From contig QFPW01000002.1 in the NCBI GenBank assembly GCA_003241785.1, positions 248,001 to 312,000 of the forward strand: a stretch of DNA of 64,000 nucleotides, in the 5' to 3' direction. Positions 26,755 to 33,779 of this stretch are shown here, in pieces. Source of the stretch: Rhodovulum sulfidophilum (GTDB lineage: Bacteria > Pseudomonadota > Alphaproteobacteria > Rhodobacterales > Rhodobacteraceae). The notes below the pieces were generated by a model that did no database searches, was not told the DNA's origin, and was given only the letters and a program-made list of their open reading frames with translations. Made by a program: the position numbers and the translations under genes. Positions within the stretch are counted from its first letter, which is position 1. Each line of letters begins with the position of its first letter.

Positions 26755-26830
26755 TGGTGCCGGTGAAGGGACTCGAACCCCCGACCCCATCATTACGAAT
26801 GACGTGCTCTACCAGCTGAGCTACACCGGC
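26755..26830 (-). tRNA. tRNA-Thr (anticodon CGT)
   Basis: Reading the minus strand, a GCCGGTG acceptor arm pairs with CACCGGC. The D arm contains TAGCTCAGCTGGTAGAGC, the anticodon loop is TTCGTAA, giving CGT (Thr), and the T arm is GGGGGTTCGAGTCCC. The discriminator base is A and the CCA end is encoded (26755-26757). Total length is 76 bases. Confidence 0.96.
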
Positions 26831-26925
26831 ACTTTCCGTGTCGCCCGGGCCCCGGCCCGCTCGCGCGGAGGGCCGTGCGCGACGACGCGGGCTCCATAGC
26901 AACGCGCGCGGGCGGCGTCCAGAGG

Positions 26926-27699
26926 CTATGCGGCGAGAAAGCGCGCGACCGCCTCGAGGAACGGGCCCGGCGCCTCGGCGTGCACCCAGTGCCCGGCGCC
27001 GGCGATCGTCTCGAAGCGGACGGCGGGAAACAGCGCCGCGATCCGGGCGTGGTTCTCCGGCCGGACATAGCCGGAGAGCGCGCCGGTCAGGAACAGCGTC
27101 GGGCCCGGATAGGGGCCGGCGAGATCGGGAAAGCCGAGGATCCGCGGCATCTCGTCCGCGAGCACGTCGAGGTTCAGCCGCCAGCTCGCGCCCTCGGGCG
27201 TCAGCCGCAGGTTCTGCAGGAAGAAGGCGCGCAGCGCCGGATCCTCGACATGGGCCGCGAGCCCGGCCTCGGCGTCGGCGCGGCGCTTCACCGCCGAGAG
27301 GTCGACCGCGCGCATCGCGGTGATGTTCGCCATCTGGTCGTGCGTATAGGCGATCGGCGCGACGTCGACCACGATGAGCCGCTCGACGAGCTCGGGGCGG
27401 CTGAGCGCCAGGACCATCGCGGCCTTGCCGCCCATCGAATGGCCGAGCACCGCCGCGCGGCCGCCATGGGCCTCGATCACCCCGGCGAGATCCCCGGCCA
27501 TCGCCTCGTAGTCATGCGCCGCGTCCCAGGGGCTGTCGCCGTGGTTGCGCATGTCGACCGCGATCACCTCGCGATCGGCGGCGAGCTTCTTCGACAGCAT
27601 GCCCCAGTTGCGCCCGGAGCCGAACAGGCCGTGCGCGATCAGGAGCGGCGGCAGCGCGGTGGGCGTTCCCGCGACGAGGGTGTTGAGCGCGAGCGCCAT
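26926..27699 (-). CDS. Alpha/beta-fold hydrolase (YbfF-like esterase)
   Basis: Protein of 257 residues with the alpha/beta-hydrolase signs LIAHGLFGSGRNWGML (oxyanion region), nucleophile elbow LGHSMGGKAAM (Ser near residue 93) and a C-terminal catalytic His in AGHWVHAEAP. The pattern VDMRNHGDSPWD is typical of the YbfF/ABHD11 esterase group, which acts on short-chain esters or acyl-CoAs; the physiological substrate is not known. It lies 10 bases downstream of ilvA on the same strand, so it is probably co-transcribed. Confidence 0.88.
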   Translation of the reverse strand: MALALNTLVAGTPTALPPLLIAHGLFGSGRNWGMLSKKLAADREVIAVDMRNHGDSPWDAAHDYEAMAGDLAGVIEAHGGRAAVLGHSMGGKAAMVLALSRPELVERLIVVDVAPIAYTHDQMANITAMRAVDLSAVKRRADAEAGLAAHVEDPALRAFFLQNLRLTPEGASWRLNLDVLADEMPRILGFPDLAGPYPGPTLFLTGALSGYVRPENHARIAALFPAVRFETIAGAGHWVHAEAPGPFLEAVARFLAA

Positions 27700-27709
27700 G
27701 GCCGGGCCT

Positions 27710-28978
27710 TCAGATGATGAGATTGGTGATCACCGCGTCGTCGGTGATGTCGAGATAGGTGAAGCCCGCCGCGTCCATCCGCGCCCGAACCCCGTCGGCG
27801 CCCGCCGCCGAGCCGCTCTCGATCCCGATCAGCACCGAGCCAAAGTTGCGCGCGGACTTCTTCAGGTATTCGAACCGCGAGATGTCGTCCTCGGGGCCGA
27901 GCAGGTTGAGGAATTCGCGCAGGGCACCGGGGCGCTGCGGCAGGCGGAGGATGAAGTACTTCTTCCGCCCCTCCCAGCGCAGCGCGCGCTCCTTGACCTC
28001 GGGCAGGCGCTCGAAGTCGAAGTTGCCGCCCGAGACCACGGCGACCACGGTCTTGCCCGAAAGGTCGCCGAGATCGCGCAGCGCGTCGATCGCGAGCGCG
28101 CCGGCGGGCTCGAGCACCACGCCCTCGATGTTCAGCATCTCGACCATCGTGCCGCAGAGCCGGTCCTCGGGGACGATCACCACGTCCTCGGGCGGAAAGC
28201 CGTGCAGCACGTCGAAGTTGAGGTCGCCGATCCGCGCCACGGCCGCGCCGTCGACGAAATTGTCGACCTTCTCCAGAGTGACGAGCTGGCCCGCCTCGAG
28301 CGCGCGCTTCAGGCTGGGGCCGCCGAGCGGCTCGACGAAGCGGAGCGCGGTCGTGGGCGCCCGGCGCGCGAAGACCTGGGCCATCCCGGCCGCGAGCCCG
28401 CCGCCGCCGACGGGCATGACGAGCAGGTCGGGCGTCACGCCCTCCGGCAGCTGGTCGAGGATCTCGAGCGCGCAGGTCGCCTGGCCCTCGATGACGTCGC
28501 CCGAATCGTAGGGCGGCAGGAACAGCGCGCCCACCTCGGCGCAGAAGGCCTGGGCGGCGCGCAGCGTGTCGTCGAAATAGTCGCCGACCAGCCGGATCTC
28601 GACCGCCGGGCCGCCGAAATGCCGGGTCTTGTCGATCTTCTGCCTGGGCGTCGTCACCGGCATGAAGATCACGCCCTCGGCGCCGAAATGCGCGCAGGCA
28701 TAGGCCATGCCCTGGGCGTGGTTGCCGGCGGAGGCGCAGACGAAGCGGCGGCGGTCGGGGTGCTCGGCCAGGGCCTTGCGCATCGCGTTCGAGGCGCCGC
28801 GCAATTTGTACGAGCGGACCGGGGTCAGGTCCTCGCGCTTGAGCCAGATCTCGGCGCCATGCTTCGCGCTGAGATAGTCGTTGCGCTGCAGCGGCGTGGG
28901 CTCGAAGAGCTCGCGCAGGCCGGTCTCGGCCCGGGCCACGCCGGCGAGGAAGTCACGGGGATTGGTCGCGCTGTCCAT
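27710..28978 (-). CDS. ilvA: Threonine ammonia-lyase (biosynthetic)
   Basis: PLP enzyme that deaminates threonine to 2-oxobutanoate, the first step to isoleucine. The 422 residues carry the PLP-lysine motif RSYKLRGASNAM (residues about 54-65), the SAGNHAQGMAYA loop and the PLP-phosphate-binding GGGGLAAGM. A single ACT-like regulatory domain occupies about residues 335-422 (YFILRLPQRPGALREFLNLL), so isoleucine feedback is likely. The ATG at 28978 gives the usual length for the single-ACT-domain form. It precedes the esterase in a two-gene unit. Confidence 0.93.
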   Translation of the reverse strand: MDSATNPRDFLAGVARAETGLRELFEPTPLQRNDYLSAKHGAEIWLKREDLTPVRSYKLRGASNAMRKALAEHPDRRRFVCASAGNHAQGMAYACAHFGAEGVIFMPVTTPRQKIDKTRHFGGPAVEIRLVGDYFDDTLRAAQAFCAEVGALFLPPYDSGDVIEGQATCALEILDQLPEGVTPDLLVMPVGGGGLAAGMAQVFARRAPTTALRFVEPLGGPSLKRALEAGQLVTLEKVDNFVDGAAVARIGDLNFDVLHGFPPEDVVIVPEDRLCGTMVEMLNIEGVVLEPAGALAIDALRDLGDLSGKTVVAVVSGGNFDFERLPEVKERALRWEGRKKYFILRLPQRPGALREFLNLLGPEDDISRFEYLKKSARNFGSVLIGIESGSAAGADGVRARMDAAGFTYLDITDDAVITNLII

Positions 28979-29052
28979 GCCGCCCGCTAGCACGCGCGCG
29001 CGCCGAAGGCCAGAGCGTGGCGCGGGGCTCGGGGACGCCGCGCCCGTCGGGC

Positions 29053-29496
29053 TCAGTTCGGCCCGTTCGGCCGCAGCCGCCGCCCGGCCAGCCGATGCGC
29101 CGAGCGATCGTCGCGCGCCTCGGCGAGCGAGCGCACGAGGGCGATCAGCGAGGCGCGCGTGTCGGGGTCCGGGATCGAGAGGAAGGCGTCGTCGAGCATC
29201 GAGAGCTCCGCCTCGTTCGGCGCGTCGATGGCGTCGTGGAGACCCTCGCGCGGGCCGAGACCCTCGTAGAAATAGCTGACCGGCACGCCGAGGATGCGCG
29301 CCATCAGATAAAGCCGCCCGGCGCCGATCCGGTTCGACCCGTTCTCGTACTTCTGCACCTGGCTGAAGGTGAGGCCGAGGCGCTGTCCGATCTTGCTCTG
29401 GCTGATGCCGAGATGCTCGCGGCGCTGACGCAGGCGCCGGCCGACATGGGCGTCGACACCGCTGGTTTCGACGGCCATCGCCGCGTGCTCTTTCAT
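29053..29496 (-). CDS. XRE-family HTH transcriptional regulator
   Basis: Cytoplasmic DNA-binding protein of 147 residues. The HTH_3 domain (about 18-75) reads RRLRQRREHLGISQSKIG followed by LGLTFSQVQKYENGSNRIGA, the form common in alphaproteobacteria. The C-terminal part is helical with no known domain. A Shine-Dalgarno GGAG lies about 8 bases before the ATG. The gene is downstream of luxI on the same strand. A 20-base lux-box-like element at 29639-29658 lies about 145 bases upstream of its start, so control by the LuxR/AHL pair is likely (inference). Confidence 0.88.
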   Translation of the reverse strand: MKEHAAMAVETSGVDAHVGRRLRQRREHLGISQSKIGQRLGLTFSQVQKYENGSNRIGAGRLYLMARILGVPVSYFYEGLGPREGLHDAIDAPNEAELSMLDDAFLSIPDPDTRASLIALVRSLAEARDDRSAHRLAGRRLRPNGPN

Positions 29497-29638
29497 GACT
29501 TCGCTCCCCCGCTCGCCTGGCCACGACGCGGCGCGGGTCCCGGACCGGGCGCCGCCTTCTTCTCCGCGGGGTGGCGCCGGTCCCGGAGGACCGGCCCTCG
29601 ATCGTGGGAGTATACCTCGCCTTGGGGGAGAGCCGAAA

Positions 29639-29658
29639 ACCTGTCCTATTGTACAGCC
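29639..29658. promoter_or_regulatory. Lux-box-like operator upstream of the XRE regulator gene
   Basis: ACCTGTCCTATTGTACAGCC matches the Vibrio fischeri lux box (consensus core CTGT-N8-ACAG) at 14 of 20 positions by eye, including both half-site cores. It sits in the 176-base gap between luxI and the XRE gene, on the side that would place a LuxR protein upstream of the XRE promoter. Confidence 0.6.
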
Positions 29659-29672
29659 GGAGAGGCCTCTCC

Positions 29673-30287
29673 CTATTCCGCCGCCGCGAGCATCCGGTAC
29701 GGGGCGTGGACCGCCGGCATCTGCAGGACGGCGTATTTCCGCCCGTCGCCGGTGTTGAGATAGGGCTCGCCCAGCCGGTTGGCGTCGTAGCCGAGCTGGC
29801 GCAGCCCCCGCATCAGCGGCAGCGGCGACAGCGAGACCAGCGCCTCGGCCCCCTGCGCGCGGGCGATCTCGACGAGGCCCGCGACGATGAGCGACAGACA
29901 GGTCGAGCGCTCGGCGTGGCCGGTCACCTCGTTCGAGATGACGAGCCGGGTGCATTCCCAGACATCGGGCGATTCGATGTCCGCGGGCATGACCTCGGGC
30001 GGGATATCGCGCAGCGATCCGCGCAAGGCGTCACGCAGCATGTAGGTATGCGCGCCCCAGTGCGCCGTGGTGGGCATGCAGCGCGCCCCGCCGACCACCG
30101 CGCCGCCGCGCAGGACCAGCGAGTAGTGGGCGAGAGGATTGTCGTACTGATCCATCTCGACATCGTCGTCGTGGGGAATGTCCCAGCCGAGTTCGTCGAC
30201 GAAGAAGCTCTTGCGAAGCTTCAGGAAACCGTGAAACGCGGTGCCGTGACGATGCTGGCCGAGAAAATCGAAGGTGATATTGCGCAT
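29673..30287 (-). CDS. luxI: LuxI-family N-acyl-homoserine lactone synthase
   Basis: Makes the AHL signal from SAM and an acyl carrier. The 204 residues keep the invariant LuxI residues with exact spacing: R25, F29 and W35 (LRKSFFVDELGW), D46 and D49 (EMDQYDN), then GGARCMPTT and ECTRLVISNE for the second Glu/Arg pair. The acyl chain cannot be predicted from this. An upstream in-frame start exists, but the ATG at 30287 has AAGGAG at a good distance. It is downstream of luxR on the same strand, separated by a hairpin. Confidence 0.93.
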   Translation of the reverse strand: MRNITFDFLGQHRHGTAFHGFLKLRKSFFVDELGWDIPHDDDVEMDQYDNPLAHYSLVLRGGAVVGGARCMPTTAHWGAHTYMLRDALRGSLRDIPPEVMPADIESPDVWECTRLVISNEVTGHAERSTCLSLIVAGLVEIARAQGAEALVSLSPLPLMRGLRQLGYDANRLGEPYLNTGDGRKYAVLQMPAVHAPYRMLAAAE

Positions 30288-30332
30288 GACTCGCTCCTTG
30301 GAAGTGGGGAGCGTCAAGCTAAGCGCGAGCGT

Positions 30333-30350
30333 AACGGTCTGTTAATCGTT
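30333..30350. promoter_or_regulatory. Weak dyad upstream of luxI
   Basis: AACGGTCTGTTAATCGTT has outer arms AACG/CGTT and one more paired position. It lies about 45 bases upstream of the luxI ATG and is AT-richer than its surroundings. It could be a degenerate LuxR site or part of the promoter; symmetry is weak. Confidence 0.25.
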
Positions 30351-30390
30351 CTGCGAGGGGCAATGGGCCTTACGCGACAAAAACCGCCGA

Positions 30391-30412
30391 TTTCCGTCGC
30401 CCGTGACGGAAA
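30391..30412 (-). terminator. Hairpin between luxR and luxI
   Basis: TTTCCGTC (30391-30398) and GACGGAAA (30405-30412) form a perfect 8-bp stem with a 6-base loop. On the minus strand the stem is followed within about 8 bases by GGTTTTTG. It could end or attenuate transcription of luxR before luxI. Confidence 0.5.
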
Positions 30413-30450
30413 AGCCGCGAAAGCCGCGCGAGGGGGTGCCGGGAGCGAAT

Positions 30451-31056
30451 TCAGATCATGCCAAGCATGGTCGCCTTGGCCGCGGCCTGGGAGCCCGTCT
30501 TCGCCCTGAGCTTCAGTCGGGCGTTCTTAAGCCGTTGCTTCACCGCGCTTTCCGAGACGCCCAGCATCCCGGCGATCTCCTTCATCAGGAGCCCGTTCTT
30601 GACCATTCCGAGCGTTTCGAGCTCCGCCGCGGTGAGGTTGCGCGGCCGGTCGTGCTCGCGGTGGGCCTCGAGAAGCAGCGTCCGGAGCCGGGCAAGCTCG
30701 GCGGAGTCGAATTCGCGGTCGGCGCGGCAGAAAAGGCCGAAACTGCGCTGTCCGCCCGCCCCGGCCGAATCACGGCAGCCGACCGCCGCGCCGAACATGA
30801 GCCCATGCCCCTTCGCCAGGGTGAGCACGCCCGCGCGATCCTCGGCCTCGAGGTCGCTCCAGCGCGCGGCGCCGTCGTTGCGGTAGACCCAGGCCATGGC
30901 CGGATCGCGCACCATCAGGCCGCTGGTCGTGTACTCGCGCACCCAGCCCGCCGGGAACTGGTTGTGCTCGACCATGGGGAAGGCGAAGCCGACCCGGATC
31001 GCGAGGTAGAAGCCGGCCGGGGCCAGAGCCTGAAAGTCGTCTATGTACCGCTGCAT
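30451..31056 (-). CDS. luxR: LuxR-family AHL-responsive transcriptional regulator
   Basis: Protein of 201 residues: N-terminal autoinducer-binding domain (about 1-130) and C-terminal LuxR-type HTH (about 140-200, NLTAAELETLGMVKNGLLMK, then EIAGMLGVSESAVKQRL). The AHL-pocket residues W38, Y42, D51 and W66 have exactly the TraR spacing (W57, Y61, D70, W85), so ligand binding is expected. An ATG at 31056 is chosen; a TTG at 31065 is possible. It is upstream of luxI in the same direction and divergent from an HTH-less relative. Confidence 0.9.
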   Translation of the reverse strand: MQRYIDDFQALAPAGFYLAIRVGFAFPMVEHNQFPAGWVREYTTSGLMVRDPAMAWVYRNDGAARWSDLEAEDRAGVLTLAKGHGLMFGAAVGCRDSAGAGGQRSFGLFCRADREFDSAELARLRTLLLEAHREHDRPRNLTAAELETLGMVKNGLLMKEIAGMLGVSESAVKQRLKNARLKLRAKTGSQAAAKATMLGMI

Positions 31057-31180
31057 CCCACCCAACCGACGGACTCAAAAAGGCACTTTCGCCTGGACCG
31101 TCACACACTTAGATTCATATCGGCATGAGATTAGATTGGTCGGAGTGCGTTCGCAACCATGTCGCGAGCGATGGGGGAAA

Positions 31181-31660
31181 ATGGCTCAGAGTACGAGCAT
31201 AGCTGCGATTTTGCGCGATCTCGACGGATTCAGCCCGTCCGGCTTCGCGATCGCCCTGCATATCCGCTTCACCACGCCGGTCTATCTGTTCCAGACCTAT
31301 CCGCGCCGCTGGACCGAGCATTATTCCGAGCACGGACTCGTGGTGAACGATCCGACGGTGCACTGGGGGCTCGGCAACACCGGCCGAATCCGCTGGCGCG
31401 ACCTGCGCGCGCTCGACAGCGCGGGGGTCCTGATGGCGGCGCGGACCTACGGGCTCGTGCACGGCGTCACCGTCGCGGTGCTCCGGGGAACCCGCACGAT
31501 CGCCAGTTTCGCCCGCGCCGACCGCGATTACGACGATTTCGAGATGGATGAGATCGAGGAACTGCTCCAGGAGCTCCACGACCACACCGCCAACATGCCG
31601 GAGCTTTCCGACAGCGACCGGCGGGCGCTGCGCGACCTTTCGGTCCGGCTGACGCACTGA
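31181..31660 (+). CDS. LuxR-like autoinducer-binding protein without DNA-binding domain
   Basis: Protein of 159 residues matching only the autoinducer-binding half of LuxR proteins. Pocket residues W44, Y48, D57-P58 and W72 keep the TraR spacing, and a Gly occurs in GLVHGVTV. After ELLQELHDHTANMPELSDSD it ends at RRALRDLSVRLTH, exactly where the linker would lead into the HTH; a normal TGA follows, with no frameshifted HTH downstream. The ATG at 31181 has GGGGGAAA just before it. It is divergent from luxR with 124 bases between. It may sequester AHL or form inactive heterodimers (inference from TrlR-like cases). Confidence 0.85.
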   Translation: MAQSTSIAAILRDLDGFSPSGFAIALHIRFTTPVYLFQTYPRRWTEHYSEHGLVVNDPTVHWGLGNTGRIRWRDLRALDSAGVLMAARTYGLVHGVTVAVLRGTRTIASFARADRDYDDFEMDEIEELLQELHDHTANMPELSDSDRRALRDLSVRLTH

Positions 31661-31678
31661 CCCCGGGGCGGCTTCGCC

Positions 31679-32473
31679 TCAGCCGATCCGCTCGATCAGC
31701 GCCCGCGCCGCGGCGGGGTTCGTGGCCTTCGCGCCGCTGATCACGTAGAGGAAGACGTCGCGGGCCACGCCGTCCGCCGCCCCGTCGCCGAGGGGCGCGA
31801 GCCCCTCGGGCGCGGCGCCGGCGGCCCAGGCGCGGGCCCGCGCGGCCCAGCTCTCCAGATCGTGATCCGAGTAACCGGCCGCCTCGCCCTCCCTGGTGCC
31901 CATGATTCGCGCGTAGACGAAAGGGGCGGTCGGGTCGGCGATCAGCGGATATTCCGAATCCCCCGCCACGACCTGCGCCACGCCCCGGGCGCGCAGCAGG
32001 TCGAGATATTCGGGCACGGCGAAACTCGGATGCCGCGCCTCGATCACATGGGCGATCTTCCGGCCGCCGACCTCGGCCGGCAGCAGGTCGAGGAAGCCCG
32101 CGACATCCTCGGGCTCGAATTTCTTGGTCGCCGCGAGCTGCCAGTTGATCGGGCCGAGCTTGTCGCCCAGTTCGAGCACGCCGCTCGCGAAGAACCGGTC
32201 GATCGACTCGCCCGCGCTCGCGAGCACCTTGCGGTTGGTCGCGAAGCGCGGCGCCTTCAGCGCGAAGACGAAATCCTCCGGAGTCTCGTCGTGCCATTTG
32301 CGAAAGCTCTCGGGCTTCTGCGAGCCGTAGAAGGTGCCGTTGATCTCGATGCTGGTGAGCGCCCGCGCGGCGTATTCGAGCTCGCGCCGCCGCGGCAGGC
32401 CCTCGGGGTAGAAGCTTCCCCGCCAGGCCTCGAAGGTCCAGCCGCCGATGCCGATCCGGATCTTTCCCGCCAC
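31679..32473 (-). CDS. DUF72 (YecE-like) domain protein
   Basis: Protein of 264 residues of the DUF72 TIM-barrel family, whose biochemical role is unknown. Family signs are IRIGIGGWTFEAWRGSFYP at the start, SIEINGTFYGSQKPESFRKW, FALKAPRFATNRKVL and QLAATKKF. The start is a GTG at 32473 with GGGAGG upstream. It is divergent from the radical-SAM gene, with a 100-base intergenic region that contains a LexA-type box, so it might share SOS control. DUF72 genes often sit near DNA-repair genes, but no function is proved. Confidence 0.85.
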   Translation of the reverse strand: MAGKIRIGIGGWTFEAWRGSFYPEGLPRRRELEYAARALTSIEINGTFYGSQKPESFRKWHDETPEDFVFALKAPRFATNRKVLASAGESIDRFFASGVLELGDKLGPINWQLAATKKFEPEDVAGFLDLLPAEVGGRKIAHVIEARHPSFAVPEYLDLLRARGVAQVVAGDSEYPLIADPTAPFVYARIMGTREGEAAGYSDHDLESWAARARAWAAGAAPEGLAPLGDGAADGVARDVFLYVISGAKATNPAAARALIERIG

Positions 32474-32551
32474 GCCCGAGCCCTCCCTTCGGAACCGGCG
32501 CGATCCTGCCCCGTTCTCTGGAACCACGCCAGCCCGGATTGCGTTCTGTCG

Positions 32552-32566
32552 GAACATATGGTGAAC
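32552..32566. promoter_or_regulatory. LexA (SOS) box, GAAC-N7-GAAC
   Basis: GAACATATGGTGAAC is an exact match, read on the other strand, to the alphaproteobacterial LexA site GTTC-N7-GTTC. It ends 7 bases before the ATG of the radical-SAM gene. An extra GTTC at 32543 makes an overlapping GTTC-N5-GAAC dyad, and GTTC/GAAC also occur at 32513-32524. Confidence 0.7.
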
Positions 32567-32573
32567 ATCTACG

Positions 32574-33779
32574 ATGGACGACAAACTCGCCGCCAAGCTC
32601 CGCGTCCTCGCCGACGCCGCGAAATACGACGCCTCCTGCGCCTCCTCGGGCGCGCCGAAGCGGCGCGCGGGGCCGGGCGGGATCGGCTCGACCTCGAACG
32701 GGATCTGCCATTCCTACACGCCGGACGGCCGCTGCGTGTCGCTCCTGAAGATCCTGATGACGAACTACTGCCTGTTCGACTGCGCCTATTGCGTCAACCG
32801 GCGCTCCTCGAACACCCCCCGCGCCCGGTTCAGCGTGGAGGAGGTGATCGCGATCACGCTCGATTTCTACAAGCGCAACTATATCGAGGGGCTGTTCCTG
32901 TCCTCCGGCATTGCGCGCTCGCCCGACCAGACCATGGAGGACATGATCCGGATCGCCCGCGGCCTGCGCCGCGAGCATGGTTTCGCGGGCTACATCCATC
33001 TCAAGACCATCCCGGAGGCGAGCCCCTGGCTGATCGAGCAGGCCGGGCTCTGGGCGGACCGGCTGTCGGTCAACCTCGAACTGCCATCCGCCGCCAGCCT
33101 CACCCGGCTCGCGCCCGAGAAATCGACCGGCGCGATCGAAGGCGCGATGGCGCAGACGCGGGAACGGATCCTCGAGGCGAAGGAGGAGCGGCGGCGGTTC
33201 GCGCCGGCGGGGCAGAGCACGCAGATCATCGTCGGCGCGGACGCGGCGACCGACACCGACCTGCTCACGACCAGCGACCGGCTCTACCGCGTGCATCGCC
33301 TGTCGCGGGTCTATTACTCCGCCTTCTCGCCGATCCCGGAGCCGAGCCGGCTCCTGCCGCCCGAGGCGCCGCCGCTGGGGCGGGAGAACCGGCTCTACCA
33401 GGCGGACTGGCTGCTGCGCTCCTACGGGTTCACGCTCGCCGAGATCGCCTCGGCGACCGACGGCGGCATGCTCGACCTCGCGATCGACCCGAAGCTCGCC
33501 TGGGCGCTGCGCCATCGCGAGATCTTCCCGCTCGACGTCAACCGCGCCTCGCGGGCCGAACTCCTGCGCGTGCCGGGTCTCGGCACCCGCGTCGTCGGCC
33601 GGATCCTCGCCGCGCGGCGGCACACCCGGCTCCGCCTCGCCGATATCCTGCGCCTCACCCGCTCGTCGCGAAAGCCGCTGCCCTTCATCGTGACGCCGGA
33701 TCATCGCGCGCCCGGGCTCGACCGGCTCGACCTGCGCGCCCGGCTGGCGCCGCGGCCGAAGCAGCTGGAGCTCTTCTGA
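32574..33779 (+). CDS. Putative DNA modification/repair radical SAM protein
   Basis: Protein of 401 residues of the radical-SAM family that is found linked to a DUF4130/UDG partner. The cluster motif is CLFDCAYC (residues about 64-71). DRLSVNLELPSAASLTRLAP and FSPIPEPSRLLPPE are family blocks. A helix-hairpin-helix segment near residues 320-345 (DVNRASRAELLRVPGLG) suggests DNA contact. The reaction is unknown. Its stop overlaps the next gene by one base, and a LexA box precedes it, so the pair is probably damage-inducible. Confidence 0.9.
   Translation: MDDKLAAKLRVLADAAKYDASCASSGAPKRRAGPGGIGSTSNGICHSYTPDGRCVSLLKILMTNYCLFDCAYCVNRRSSNTPRARFSVEEVIAITLDFYKRNYIEGLFLSSGIARSPDQTMEDMIRIARGLRREHGFAGYIHLKTIPEASPWLIEQAGLWADRLSVNLELPSAASLTRLAPEKSTGAIEGAMAQTRERILEAKEERRRFAPAGQSTQIIVGADAATDTDLLTTSDRLYRVHRLSRVYYSAFSPIPEPSRLLPPEAPPLGRENRLYQADWLLRSYGFTLAEIASATDGGMLDLAIDPKLAWALRHREIFPLDVNRASRAELLRVPGLGTRVVGRILAARRHTRLRLADILRLTRSSRKPLPFIVTPDHRAPGLDRLDLRARLAPRPKQLELF

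Noticed and set aside
26755..26830. tRNA gene as an integration site of a mobile element
   Set aside because: No integrase, direct repeat of the tRNA 3' end or composition shift was found next to the tRNA-Thr or the tRNA-Val genes.
31181..31660. The HTH-less LuxR gene as a pseudogene fragment
   Set aside because: It has its own ribosome binding site, a clean stop, intact ligand-pocket residues, and no remnant of an HTH in any frame in the 18 bases before the next gene. A functional short protein is more likely.
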